The notes below the pieces were generated by a model. It made no database searches. It worked only from the letters and a program-made list of their open reading frames with translations, and had not been told where the DNA came from. A stretch of 64,000 nt of DNA from NCBI RefSeq assembly GCF_000195635.1, contig NZ_GL882689.1, positions 1 through 64,000 on the forward strand, read 5' to 3'. This document shows, piece after piece, positions 53,723 through 62,802 of the stretch; the first letter of the stretch is position 1; each line of letters opens with the position of its first letter. The DNA is from Bacteroides fluxus YIT 12057 (GTDB lineage: Bacteria; Bacteroidota; Bacteroidia; Bacteroidales; Bacteroidaceae). A program made the translations under genes and the position numbers.

Positions 53723-55816
53723 GTGAAGATCACATTGATAAGAACCGGTGCGGACACCGGAAGAGAGAGTCTCGTCACCTGCGAGGCGGGTGCCTTTATG
53801 GAACGGATAAAGACGGAGACCCAAGGGAAGTATGTCAGCGGTTTGCGCACCATGCTGGCCTATGGCTTCGGCACGGATCATGGAAGCTACACGCATATAG
53901 ACCGCCTGCCCCGTGTCTGTCCCGGTGTGGAGTGGGGGCGTACCAGGGAGGGGGAACGGAAGTTGAAGCACTACAACGGCCTCGTGATGCTGGAGGTGCA
54001 GCGGCTTTCCGGATTTTCGGAGGTGGAGTTGGTGAAAAGACAGGCTGCGCTTCTGCCCCAGACCTGTGCCGCCTTTGCCGGAAGCAGCGGGCGGAGTGTG
54101 AAGATATGGGTGAATTTTGCCCTGCCGGACGGTAGCCTGCCGCAGGGGCCGGAGGAAGTCAGTCTGTTTCATGCACATGCCTACCGCATGGCGGTGCAGT
54201 GTTACCAGCCCATACTTCCTTTTCCCATTCTGCTGAAAGAGCCCTTGCCTGCGGACAGTTTCCGCATGACGCAGGACAGCGCGCCCTACTATAATCCTTC
54301 CTCTGTACCTTTTTGCCTGGAGCAACCCCTTTCCATGCCTGCCGAGCAGACCTTCGGGGAGCATAAGCTGGCGGAACGGAATCCCTTGCTGCGCCTTCAG
54401 CCGGGATATGAATCGTCGCAGACCTTCACGTTATTGTTTGAAACGGCGTTGGGCAGGGCGTTGGACGAATTGGAGAACTGGCGCCGAGGTGACGAGCTGT
54501 ACCCTTTGCTGGTGCACCTGGGCGAGCCGTGTTTCCGGGCGGGCATCCCCGAAGAGGAGGCGGTGCGGCAAGTGCTGGTGCATTTTTACAGGCAGGCGGA
54601 CGAGCAGACGGTGCGTGCCACCTTGCATAACATTTACCGTGAATGTAAGGGTTTCGGAAAGAAAAGCATACTCACTCCGGAACAATCCACTTGCCTGAAA
54701 CTGGAAGAATTCATGGAGCGCCGTTACGAAATTCGTTACAACGAGCTGATGGGCGACCTGGAATATCGCCAACGCGACTCCATCCACTTTTATTTCCGGC
54801 CGATGGACCAGCGTGCCCGCAGCAGTGTGGCGTTGGATGCGTTGCAAGAGGGCATCCGCGTGTGGGACAGGGACGTTGCCCGTTACCTCACCTCCAACCG
54901 TATCCCCCTCTACAACCCCGTGGAAGAATATCTTTGCGATACAGGCCGTTGGGACGGCAAAGACCGCATCCGTGCCTTGGCCGACCTCGTCCCGTGCGAC
55001 AATCCGCATTGGAGGGAGTTCTTTTATCGCTGGTTTCTCAATATGGTGGCGCATTGGCGCGGGTCGGACAAGCTTCACGCCAACAGTACCTCGCCCTTGC
55101 TGATAGGTGCGCAGGGGTACCGCAAGAGTACTTTCTGCAGGATATTGTTGCCGCCGGAACTCCGTTTCGGCTATACGGACAGCCTGGACTTCAATAGCAA
55201 GCGCGATGCGGAGATGTATCTGGGGCGCTTCCTGTTGGTGAATATAGACGAATTCGATCAAATCAGCGTCAATCAGCAGGGGTTTTTGAAGCATCTGTTG
55301 CAGAAGCCGGTGGCGAACTTGCGCAAGCCCTACGGCAGCAGCATTCGGGAGGTACGTCGTTATGCTTCGTTCATCGGCACAAGCAACCATAAAGATTTGC
55401 TTACAGATACTAGCGGCAGCCGTCGTTTTGTTTGTGTGGAGGTAACGGCGCCCATCCGTACGGATGTAACGATAAATTATAGGCAGCTGTATGCGCAGGC
55501 CATGCATGACATCGTGAAGGGGGAACGTTACTGGTTCAACGACGAGGATGAGGCGATTCTGAAAGAGACCAACCGTGAATTTGAACAACTCAGTCCGTTG
55601 GAGCAGCAGTTTCATTGCTGCTTCCGCCTGCCCGGGGAGGGTGAAGAGGGCGAGTATCTCTCGCCGATGCAGATATTGGAGGTGCTGCATGCACGGAACC
55701 GGGAGATAAAGTTGAGCGGCAGCCATGTGAGCACTTTCGGCAGGATACTGAAAAAGAATGGAGCACAGTCGAAACGGACGAACAAAGGGGTGGTTTATCG
55801 AGTGGTGAGGGTGTGA
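53723..55816 (+). CDS. VapE/VirE-type primase-helicase protein
   Basis: The 697-residue protein (GTG start at 53723) has an N-terminal BT4734/VirE-N-like domain (about 1-230, with YVSGLRTMLAYGFGTDHGS and GLVMLEVQRLSG) and a C-terminal VapE P-loop domain. Walker A is LLIGAQGYRKSTFCR near residues 458-472 and Walker B LVNIDEFDQ near 505. FIGTSNHKDLLTDTSGSRRF is the sensor/arginine-finger region. Related proteins come from phages, plasmids and Bacteroides capsule-associated cassettes. GC is about 55%, above its neighbours. Its role here is unknown; DNA replication of a mobile element is the family's usual one. Confidence 0.85.
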   Translation: MKITLIRTGADTGRESLVTCEAGAFMERIKTETQGKYVSGLRTMLAYGFGTDHGSYTHIDRLPRVCPGVEWGRTREGERKLKHYNGLVMLEVQRLSGFSEVELVKRQAALLPQTCAAFAGSSGRSVKIWVNFALPDGSLPQGPEEVSLFHAHAYRMAVQCYQPILPFPILLKEPLPADSFRMTQDSAPYYNPSSVPFCLEQPLSMPAEQTFGEHKLAERNPLLRLQPGYESSQTFTLLFETALGRALDELENWRRGDELYPLLVHLGEPCFRAGIPEEEAVRQVLVHFYRQADEQTVRATLHNIYRECKGFGKKSILTPEQSTCLKLEEFMERRYEIRYNELMGDLEYRQRDSIHFYFRPMDQRARSSVALDALQEGIRVWDRDVARYLTSNRIPLYNPVEEYLCDTGRWDGKDRIRALADLVPCDNPHWREFFYRWFLNMVAHWRGSDKLHANSTSPLLIGAQGYRKSTFCRILLPPELRFGYTDSLDFNSKRDAEMYLGRFLLVNIDEFDQISVNQQGFLKHLLQKPVANLRKPYGSSIREVRRYASFIGTSNHKDLLTDTSGSRRFVCVEVTAPIRTDVTINYRQLYAQAMHDIVKGERYWFNDEDEAILKETNREFEQLSPLEQQFHCCFRLPGEGEEGEYLSPMQILEVLHARNREIKLSGSHVSTFGRILKKNGAQSKRTNKGVVYRVVRV

Positions 55817-55823
55817 CTTTTTC

Positions 55824-55862
55824 ATTGCTTCAGCTTCAAAGTAAGTTGAAAGTTTGGCATTT
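55824..55862. repeat. 39-bp near-copy of the 3' end of the GT2 gene at 57.8 kb
   Basis: Positions 55824-55862 match 58628-58666 at 37 of 39 bases. In the GT2 gene this stretch encodes LLQPQSKLKVWH; in the GT2 reading frame the copy differs by one Pro-to-Leu change and one silent change. It starts 7 bp after the VapE stop and appears to be a remnant of a glycosyltransferase gene left by duplication or insertion. Confidence 0.75.
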
Positions 55863-55876
55863 TTCCGTTACATTTG
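55845..55876 (+). promoter_or_regulatory. Promoter of TPR regulator gene
   Basis: GTTG (55845-55848) is followed after 20 bp by a perfect TACATTTG (55869-55876). The -33 box lies within the GT2-derived remnant. Confidence 0.45.
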
Positions 55877-55945
55877 CAGAAACACTTTGTAACCGGAAAT
55901 CATCATCTGTAATGGTGTTTTCCTAATATATAGCAATCTGAGAAA

Positions 55946-57673
55946 ATGAAAAATACACTATTGATAGGATTTTTACTAGCTTGCGGATTATGGAGTTCCT
56001 GCACCGAGAAAGCGGTGTTTGATGTTCTGGATAAGGCCGAGAGCTCTATGGAAACGCATCCCGACAGTGCGTTGTTTCTGTTGCATCATATATCTCATCC
56101 CGGGAAACTCCGTGGGAAGCAGCGGGCGGATTATGCGTTGCTGCTGACACAGGCCCGTGACAAGAACTATCTGGACAGTTTACAGTCCGATTCGTTGATA
56201 GGGATTGCGGTGGATTATTATAAGGACAGGGATGATGACGTAAAAGCAGGGAAATCTCTTTTTTATTATGGCAAGGTGGCGGCTTTGCAGGATAAGGACA
56301 CGTTGGCTATGCAAGCCTATCTGGATGCCTTGGCCAGGCTGGAGAAAACGGGAGAGTATAAGTTGCGGGGATTGGTGTATGAATATATAGGCCGGATAAA
56401 CGATGCCCGGAAGATGCATGACATGGCACTTGAAAATTATCGGAAATCAATATCCTGTTACCAAAGGGCGCACGATACATTAGGCATTGCGTATATATAT
56501 CGTAATATAGCTTGGATTTATGAGGGCAGACACGAACAGGATAGTGTGAGACTGTATGTGGATCTTGGAATTTCTGCCTTAAATGGTGACAGCCTTTCTC
56601 CTGCTTTTCCTTCATTAATGCATCTTAAAGGGGTGATGGAAAGTAATTCGGGAAATTATTCTGAGGCAATGGAATGCTTTCGGACTGCTATCAGACATGA
56701 AAGAGGGGAGACTCCCGTGATTTATTATTGCACTTCGCCGGAAGGGGACAGTTATGCTCAACAAGGGCGTATAGATGAGGCTGAAAAATGCTTTCAAAAT
56801 ATATTGTCGTGGAATAAGGGAAATATGCGGTTTGGGGGATATCATTATCTTTATTTATTGGAAAAGCGAAGAGGAAAATATAAGAGAGCCCTTTCTTTCA
56901 AAGAAAAATCCGATTCATTGTTACAGGTGGTGCAGGACGAGAGGCTGCGGAGTGGTATCCGAAAGTTACAACAGGAATATGAGGTGGAAAAGTTGCGGTT
57001 AGAGGCAGAAGTACTTCGTAAGAGTCAGCAAATGCAACTTTTGGGTGGAATGGTTTTGTTGGTTTTCTTGATAAGTGCCGGTGCGTTTACCGTATATAAA
57101 ATATTGGCTCGCCGTAAGTATCTTTATGAGAAGCGTTTGTATGAAGCGATGAGGCTGCATAAAGAAGTCATCAGTGTTAACGAGAAGACGATAGAAGAAT
57201 ATCAGTCCCGGATAGAAAATCTGAAACGGGCAGGAACATTGGCAGAGGATACTTTTAGAGAACAGATTGGAAAGTTGGAGCGGGAAATACAGGTTTTAGT
57301 CAATAAAAACCAAGAAGCCAGAGAGAATTCTTATGCGGGTGGAAGAACCATCTTGCTGCAGCTGAGGGGGCATCTCTTGGTTGTGGAGAATATGACTTTG
57401 GAGGAAAAACGGCAGCTTTTTGCTTATATGGATTTGTTGTTTGACAATTTTGCTACCCACTTGCGTAATGAATATAAGTTGAAAGACGGGTACTTGCTCT
57501 TGGCGACTTTCATGAAGCTGGGCTTTTCTTTTGAAGAATTGATGGCTGTCTTTGATTGCGGGCCGGAGGCTATTAGGAAACGAAAGCAACGTTTAAAAGA
57601 AAAATTGGAGTTGGATAGTACAATAAATTTATATGTTTTTTTGACATTCTATCCTCGGAAAATGTCCTGCTAA
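55946..57673 (+). CDS. TPR membrane protein with C-terminal DNA-binding-like region
   Basis: The 575-residue protein has a lipobox-like start (LWSSC, Cys19), TPR units from about residue 25 to 325 (AGKSLFYYGKVAALQDKDTLA, GLVYEYIGRINDARKMHDMA), a single membrane helix at 365-387, a coiled coil (about 395-470) and a C-terminal helical region with a helix-turn-helix-like pattern (GFSFEELMAVFDCGPEAIRKRKQRLKEKL without break near 530-556, quoted here only by its ends: GFSFEEL and KQRLKEKL). This layout is common in Bacteroides regulators that link outer sensing to transcription. It directly precedes the peptide cluster and may control it, but it is separated from it by a strong promoter. Confidence 0.75.
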   Translation: MKNTLLIGFLLACGLWSSCTEKAVFDVLDKAESSMETHPDSALFLLHHISHPGKLRGKQRADYALLLTQARDKNYLDSLQSDSLIGIAVDYYKDRDDDVKAGKSLFYYGKVAALQDKDTLAMQAYLDALARLEKTGEYKLRGLVYEYIGRINDARKMHDMALENYRKSISCYQRAHDTLGIAYIYRNIAWIYEGRHEQDSVRLYVDLGISALNGDSLSPAFPSLMHLKGVMESNSGNYSEAMECFRTAIRHERGETPVIYYCTSPEGDSYAQQGRIDEAEKCFQNILSWNKGNMRFGGYHYLYLLEKRRGKYKRALSFKEKSDSLLQVVQDERLRSGIRKLQQEYEVEKLRLEAEVLRKSQQMQLLGGMVLLVFLISAGAFTVYKILARRKYLYEKRLYEAMRLHKEVISVNEKTIEEYQSRIENLKRAGTLAEDTFREQIGKLEREIQVLVNKNQEARENSYAGGRTILLQLRGHLLVVENMTLEEKRQLFAYMDLLFDNFATHLRNEYKLKDGYLLLATFMKLGFSFEELMAVFDCGPEAIRKRKQRLKEKLELDSTINLYVFLTFYPRKMSC

Positions 57674-57743
57674 ATCTTTGATGTTGTTTTCAAAATGTTG
57701 ATTTACAGCGGTAAATAGCTATGAAAATATGTCCTGCTTCATT

Positions 57744-57775
57744 TTTGACGATAACATAAATATGCCTTACTTTTG
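57744..57775 (+). promoter_or_regulatory. Consensus promoter of the peptide (RiPP) cluster
   Basis: TTTG at 57744-57747 and TACTTTTG at 57768-57775 are perfect with a 20-bp spacer. Transcription would start near 57782, about 31 nt before the GT2 start codon. Confidence 0.7.
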
Positions 57776-57812
57776 CGACAAATGAAAACCGGTATGGCGG
57801 TTATAAAGAATT

Positions 57813-58706
57813 GTGAAAGAAAGTAAGCTTATATCTGTTGTTGTGCCTTTATATAATAGTTGTAATACTATTGAAAGGACGATAAAATCCGTTCTGGCTC
57901 AGTCCTATCAGAATCTGGAGGTGATGGTTGTGGATGATGGTTCAGAGGACAACAGCAGGGCGCTTATTGAAAAGATGGCGGATAGTAGGATTCATTACTA
58001 TTGCCTTCCCCATCAAAATGCCAATGTAGCACGTAATTATGGTATAAATCACAGTCGTGGCGAGTATATTGCTATGCTTGATGCCGATGATGAATGGTTG
58101 GCGAATCATTTGGAAACTTCTTTGACGGTTTTGCAGGAAAGAAAGGTAGACTGCATTTATGGTAGTTTGATATTACGTAGCAAGTCTGATAGAGTAGTCT
58201 TTACCCGTGCGTTGGAGGCGGGAGAATCCATTATTGATTTTTTACTGACCACAGGATACGGTGCTCAGACCTCTACCTTGGTGATGACAGCATCAAGCGC
58301 CAAGGATGTATTGTGGAATGAAAGTTTAAGGCGGCATCAGGATTATGATTTTGTTGTGCGTTATGGAAGGAAATACAGACTGTATCCGAAGTTAGAGCCT
58401 ACTGTGGTTTATTATCTGTCCGATACCCCGAAAGTGATAGACTTTGGTTCGTGCATCCGTTTTATTCATACGGTAGAAGGAGAAATCACTGACGATGTCT
58501 ATATGAATTATCATAGACGCATGTTAGGTCTGGCTATGGCAAAAGGAGCAAGGGAGGAGGTGATATGGCATTATCGGAAGGCTGCCACATATTATAAATA
58601 TCTTTTGTCTTTTCATGACTATCTTTTATTGCTTCAGCCTCAAAGTAAGTTGAAAGTCTGGCATTTGATGATAAAATATTTTTGGGGGCTATTTAGGAGT
58701 GTATAG
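57813..58706 (+). CDS. GT2 family glycosyltransferase of RiPP cluster
   Basis: The 297-residue protein (GTG start) has the classic GT2 segments ISVVVPLYNSCNTIERTIKS, MVVDDGSEDNS, NVARNYGINHSRGEYIAMLDADDEW (quoted in part) and RRHQDYDFVVRYGRKY. It is the first gene after a consensus promoter and is followed by GLPGLI and the precursor peptide gene. It could glycosylate the modified peptide or belong to surface-glycan synthesis. A 39-bp copy of its 3' end lies upstream at 55824. Confidence 0.82.
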   Translation: MKESKLISVVVPLYNSCNTIERTIKSVLAQSYQNLEVMVVDDGSEDNSRALIEKMADSRIHYYCLPHQNANVARNYGINHSRGEYIAMLDADDEWLANHLETSLTVLQERKVDCIYGSLILRSKSDRVVFTRALEAGESIIDFLLTTGYGAQTSTLVMTASSAKDVLWNESLRRHQDYDFVVRYGRKYRLYPKLEPTVVYYLSDTPKVIDFGSCIRFIHTVEGEITDDVYMNYHRRMLGLAMAKGAREEVIWHYRKAATYYKYLLSFHDYLLLLQPQSKLKVWHLMIKYFWGLFRSV

Positions 58707-58770
58707 ATATCTAGGGTAGTGAACGTTGAGATATATAGTAGAACTGACTAATCTTTAAAAGATAATATTT

Positions 58771-59778
58771 ATGAAAACATTTGTAACCTTTTTCTTTCTT
58801 ATGCTGATGGCAATGGCAGGAAATGCGCAAAAAACAAAATTTAAGATAGATGAGAATAATAAGGAACTGCAATTGTTGCGTGAACAGGCTAAAAAAAGGA
58901 CGGAAAGACAAAAGGAACAGTTGTCACCTTATAGTATAAAGAGTAAAGGTAAAGTCTTAAATCCAATGCTGCCTGCTTGTAGGAATGTCTCTAAGTATAA
59001 AACTATAGATCATGGTACTGTTCGTATATTGTATGCTTTTAATGCGGAGGATATCGCTGACCCGCAAACGTATGATGACTTACAACGGTTGGAAATTGGT
59101 AAAAACTATGTGAAATATTATGGTTATAATGTTTTTCAAGCAGATTCTATTGCGACTGTTGAATTTATGATAAGCAGTAAAATTTATGGTGTGAGTTTTC
59201 CAATGGAGGGTGGTAATATTTTTATTAGTATGCAAATTGATGGGAAACATCAAGGATGGTCGCGAAATTTATTTTCTGAGTTTTTTAAAGACTTGTCTAA
59301 AAATGAAATGACAGAATATTGCCGTATGCCTAGTGGACGTATGTTGAGGAAATATAATAGCTATTATACAGAACCTGTACCTGTGCAGGATTGGCAAATA
59401 GAAGAAGAAACCCAGGAAATAGCCGGTTATTTGTGTCAAAAGGCAGTGTGCGATTTTAGGGGGCGTAGTTATACGGCATGGTTTACCGTAGATATTCCTA
59501 TCAGTCAGGGTCCCTGGAAGTTCAGTGGATTGCCGGGGTTAATATTAAAGGTATATGATGATAGGCAGGAATATGTGTTTGAATGCGTAGGCATAGAACA
59601 ACATTCACAGGAATATCCTATTATTCTATTGGATAACTATAAAGATTATCAGAAGACTACCCGATTGAAACTTGATAAGTTGTTGAAGAGTGTCTGTGAA
59701 AACTATTATCAGTTAACAGGCATGACAGATGCTGTATCCACGTTACTGTATCCATATAATCCGATAGAACTAAAATAA
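58771..59778 (+). CDS. GLPGLI family protein
   Basis: The 335-residue protein has a signal peptide (LMLMAMAGNAQ) and the family's name motif in FSGLPGLILKVYD near residue 252, with AGYLCQKAVCDFRGR and AWFTVDIPISQGPW before it. Members of this family are secreted or periplasmic proteins of Bacteroidota, often next to peptide natural-product genes, and of unknown function. It is 64 bp after the GT2 gene and 159 bp before the precursor. Confidence 0.88.
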   Translation: MKTFVTFFFLMLMAMAGNAQKTKFKIDENNKELQLLREQAKKRTERQKEQLSPYSIKSKGKVLNPMLPACRNVSKYKTIDHGTVRILYAFNAEDIADPQTYDDLQRLEIGKNYVKYYGYNVFQADSIATVEFMISSKIYGVSFPMEGGNIFISMQIDGKHQGWSRNLFSEFFKDLSKNEMTEYCRMPSGRMLRKYNSYYTEPVPVQDWQIEEETQEIAGYLCQKAVCDFRGRSYTAWFTVDIPISQGPWKFSGLPGLILKVYDDRQEYVFECVGIEQHSQEYPIILLDNYKDYQKTTRLKLDKLLKSVCENYYQLTGMTDAVSTLLYPYNPIELK

Positions 59779-59937
59779 CTGACATAAATGTATAATTCTC
59801 AAAGAGTCTCGCAAGCTTATTGAGAAGTCTTGTTAGGATGGACTAAAAATAAATAAAAGCGAAAAAGAATGATAATAGAAGTGATTTTTGTTACTTGAAA
59901 ATTTGGAATGCAATTGTTAATTTTAAATGTATTATTC

Positions 59938-60177
59938 ATGAAAAAATTTAATAAAATATCTTTGTCTGAGTTGAACCATCTTGAACTTAAAAAGAAGCAA
60001 CAACAATTGATTTTTGGTGGTAATGCCTGTAAATGTGGCTCTTGTGGAGAATGGGCAAGCACTGAGGCTAATATGAATGCTAATTTTGATGGCAATATAA
60101 CCGGAACAGGAACCAATGATCCGATTTGTAGGTGCACTGGCGGATTGGAAGATGCAATTGTGCCTGCTATAGCATAG
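59938..60177 (+). CDS. RiPP precursor peptide with double-glycine leader (GG-Bacteroidales type)
   Basis: From the ATG at 59938 the product has 79 residues. The leader, KKFNKISLSELNHLELKKKQ to the GG at residues 27-28, matches the natural-product precursor family of Bacteroidales (I recall TIGR04149). Cleavage after GG would release a 51-residue core that starts NACKCGSCGEW and ends IVPAIA, with Cys at 31, 33, 36, 64 and 66 and a Gly/Thr/Asn-rich middle. It lies directly upstream of a radical SAM maturase and has a hairpin after its stop. The longer frame from 59908 is rejected. Structure and activity of the mature product are unknown. Confidence 0.85.
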   Translation: MKKFNKISLSELNHLELKKKQQQLIFGGNACKCGSCGEWASTEANMNANFDGNITGTGTNDPICRCTGGLEDAIVPAIA

Positions 60178-60185
60178 TGTGAAAA

Positions 60186-60227
60186 ACAAGGGGGATTTTT
60201 CTATAAAAAGGGAGAACCTCCCCTTGT
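60186..60227 (+). terminator. Hairpin between precursor and maturase genes
   Basis: ACAAGGGG (60186-60193) pairs with CCCCTTGT (60220-60227), and TTTTT/AAAAA can pair inside the loop. No T-tract follows, so it probably lets part of the transcription pass, giving more precursor than enzyme mRNA. Confidence 0.6.
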
Positions 60228-60254
60228 ATTAGGTATTTACATAAAATAGAGACA

Positions 60255-61514
60255 ATGGATATTTACAAAGAAAATGGTTATCAATTCAACTTGTCAGCAT
60301 CAGTGCCTGTTTTTAAATTGGTCAATTTGAGGCAATTAGTTTTTGAGGTTACAACTTATTGTAATTTGAATTGCACTTATTGCGGTTATGGCTCTCTTTA
60401 TAATATGCGTACACATAAAGAACGGACTCAAATGCCGTTTTCTATGGCTAAAATAATGATTGATTATCTGTTTGACCTTTGGGTTACGCATGATAATGGC
60501 TATGATATAAGAGAGACTTTTATTGGTTTTTATGGTGGAGAACCCCTTTTGAATTTTAAATTTATAGAATCTGTTGTTTCTTATATTGAGGAACATCCCG
60601 TGAAAAAACGGAGATTTGGATACACTATGACTACTAATGCTATGCTACTTGATAAATATATGGATTTTTTGGTCGAAAAAAAATTTAATCTTGTTATTAG
60701 TTTGGATGGCAATAAAATGGCACATAGTTATCGTGTAGATTGGAATGGTCAAAATTCTTTTGATAGGGTGATTGGGAATATTAAAGAATTACAATCGAAG
60801 TATCCTGCATATTTTGACAAGTATGTAGCATTTAATTCTGTGTTGACAAATCGGGGGGATTTATTAGGTATAAAAAAGTTTGTTTTGAAAGAATTTGGTA
60901 AAAATCCGATGGTGGCAGAAGTTAATGATTTTGGTATTCAAGAGGCTCAAAGGGATAAATTTAATAAAATTTACAAATCAGTAAGAAGAGAATTATCCCA
61001 AAAAACAAGTAAGGAACTTTTTGACAAAATAGATTTTGCTAAAAATCCGACAAACAGAGTTGCTTTTCTTATTTTAAAAAGTTTAAGTGGTAATAGTTTT
61101 TCTTCATATAATTCACTCCTCCCTCAAAAGGAAGGGCGTGTTTTTCCAACTGGGACATGCTTTCCGTTCGATAAGAAATTATTTGTTACAGTAAAAGGTG
61201 AGTTGCTTCCTTGTGAGCGTATTAATCAGAGATTTAGTTTAGGACATATAGCTGAAGATAGAGTACATATCGATTTTGAGTATATCGCTAAAAAATATTC
61301 AGATTATTATAAACGGATTTATAACCATTGTAAAGAATGTTATGCTAAACCAATATGTGAGCAATGTATGTTTTATGTCAGTGGTATAGATGATAATCCT
61401 TCTTGTCCGAACTTCCTTAATAAGCAACAATATGAAGAATTAATAGCTTCACATTTAAATTATTTGGCAGAGAATCCGCATATATATCAACGGATGATGG
61501 AAGAAATGTTTTGA
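60255..61514 (+). CDS. Radical SAM/SPASM peptide maturase
   Basis: The 419-residue protein has the radical SAM cluster motif CNLNCTYC (Cys36, Cys40, Cys43) in FEVTTYCNLNCTYCGYGS, the GGEP-type segment FYGGEPLLNF (near 97) and a C-terminal SPASM region with Cys in GTCFPFD, LLPCERI, HCKECYAKPICEQC and SCPNF that can bind extra iron-sulfur clusters. This is the peptide maturase family of GG-Bacteroidales systems (I recall TIGR04148). It would modify the core of the precursor encoded 77 bp upstream, for example by thioether formation; the chemistry is not readable from sequence. Confidence 0.9.
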   Translation: MDIYKENGYQFNLSASVPVFKLVNLRQLVFEVTTYCNLNCTYCGYGSLYNMRTHKERTQMPFSMAKIMIDYLFDLWVTHDNGYDIRETFIGFYGGEPLLNFKFIESVVSYIEEHPVKKRRFGYTMTTNAMLLDKYMDFLVEKKFNLVISLDGNKMAHSYRVDWNGQNSFDRVIGNIKELQSKYPAYFDKYVAFNSVLTNRGDLLGIKKFVLKEFGKNPMVAEVNDFGIQEAQRDKFNKIYKSVRRELSQKTSKELFDKIDFAKNPTNRVAFLILKSLSGNSFSSYNSLLPQKEGRVFPTGTCFPFDKKLFVTVKGELLPCERINQRFSLGHIAEDRVHIDFEYIAKKYSDYYKRIYNHCKECYAKPICEQCMFYVSGIDDNPSCPNFLNKQQYEELIASHLNYLAENPHIYQRMMEEMF

Positions 61515-61555
61515 AGTTAAGGACTCTATTTGTATAATCTATAAAAATATTGTTT

Positions 61556-62791
61556 ATGTATAAATCTATAGTTTTATATCCTGATACTTTTCTTTGGTTT
61601 ACGGAAACACTGGGAGTGTTTTATAATTGTGAGAATACTTCATTTGTACAATTTGAAATAACTCCTTTATTGTTGAAATATTGTTTTCGTATAAATGATT
61701 TTAATAATATGTACACGATTGCTATAGATCCAGAAGACGAAAACGATACAGTCTTTTGCAAATGGCTTAATCGTATCGTAAACAATCATATTGGGAAAAT
61801 AGTCTCTTTGGCCTTTATAGATAAGAAACCTTTCAGCCTTCCTCCAATATTGAATCTACGGCATGAATTAGAAGAGCGACGCATGGACGATTTTTACTAC
61901 CGTCCGATAAATATAGCCAATAATTTTCATGAAGTGACTTTCCTGTTGGGGGGAGAAAGAATGTCAGAAGAGGAAACCGGATATTATAAGCAAACGCACT
62001 ACCCTATAAGCTCGGAATTTCGTTTGGAGGTGAGTAATATTTGCTCCTTTTTGGATAATAACAATATAAGGTATCTTCAACAAATAAATATTGTTAGCGG
62101 TGAACTCTCTGCTTATCCCGATTTAGAATTTCTATTGGAAAAACTTTTTCAATATGACATTCCGCTTACTTACTTTTTTCGGGGAAATGATGTGGAAGGT
62201 GTAAGTAAAGTCTTAAAATATACTTCCTCCGGGAAAATTTCTCTTGGACTATATTTTGCAGATGTTAAGTCATTTCAAGAGACAGAATCCTTGTTGAAAG
62301 ACGGAGGGATTGATTATCGGTGGATTTTTTTGTTGCGGGAAGAGAACGAATGGGAACAGGCACAAAGGATTGTGGAAACTTATGATATAGAGTATTACAA
62401 TTTGGTGCCTGTTGTGACAAGCAATGTTTCTAATCTGGACTTTTTCAGCGAGAATGTGTTTACATCCTACAATGAATTATCTCATATGTCTCTTACTAAG
62501 CAGAATATTTTTTGTAACCAAACCATCAACTCCAATTGTTGGGGGCAATTATTCATCACCCCAGACAAGAAAGTGTATGCTAATTTGAACGGAAATTCTC
62601 TTGGGACTATCGGAGAAGATGTTTTATGTTTGATACGGAAAGAAATGACAGGTGGAGAGTCTTATTGGAAATATACTAGGGACAAAGTAATTCCGTGTAA
62701 GGCTTGTATTTATCGTTATTTGTGTCCGCCACCTTCTAACTATGAGTTTTACTTAAAACGATTTGATTTATGTACGGTGAATAATCTGTAA
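61556..62791 (+). CDS. Pseudo-radical-SAM partner protein
   Basis: The 411-residue protein (ATG at 61556; a TTG at 61550 would add two residues) resembles the pseudo-rSAM family of GG-Bacteroidales systems (I recall TIGR04150). It has a radical-SAM-like fold, but the position expected for CxxxCxxC has none (EVSNICSFLDNNNIRYLQQ). A SPASM-like tail remains: NSNCWGQLFITPDKK and PCKACIYRYLCPPPSNY. It probably works with the preceding true radical SAM enzyme as a binding or accessory subunit. The gap to that gene is 41 bp. Confidence 0.82.
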   Translation: MYKSIVLYPDTFLWFTETLGVFYNCENTSFVQFEITPLLLKYCFRINDFNNMYTIAIDPEDENDTVFCKWLNRIVNNHIGKIVSLAFIDKKPFSLPPILNLRHELEERRMDDFYYRPINIANNFHEVTFLLGGERMSEEETGYYKQTHYPISSEFRLEVSNICSFLDNNNIRYLQQINIVSGELSAYPDLEFLLEKLFQYDIPLTYFFRGNDVEGVSKVLKYTSSGKISLGLYFADVKSFQETESLLKDGGIDYRWIFLLREENEWEQAQRIVETYDIEYYNLVPVVTSNVSNLDFFSENVFTSYNELSHMSLTKQNIFCNQTINSNCWGQLFITPDKKVYANLNGNSLGTIGEDVLCLIRKEMTGGESYWKYTRDKVIPCKACIYRYLCPPPSNYEFYLKRFDLCTVNNL

Positions 62792-62802
62792 CTTTAAAAT
62801 CT

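Noticed and set aside
54431..55825. 464-codon open frame on the minus strand
   Set aside because: It is antisense to the VapE gene and open because of high GC and codon bias; no recognisable domain.
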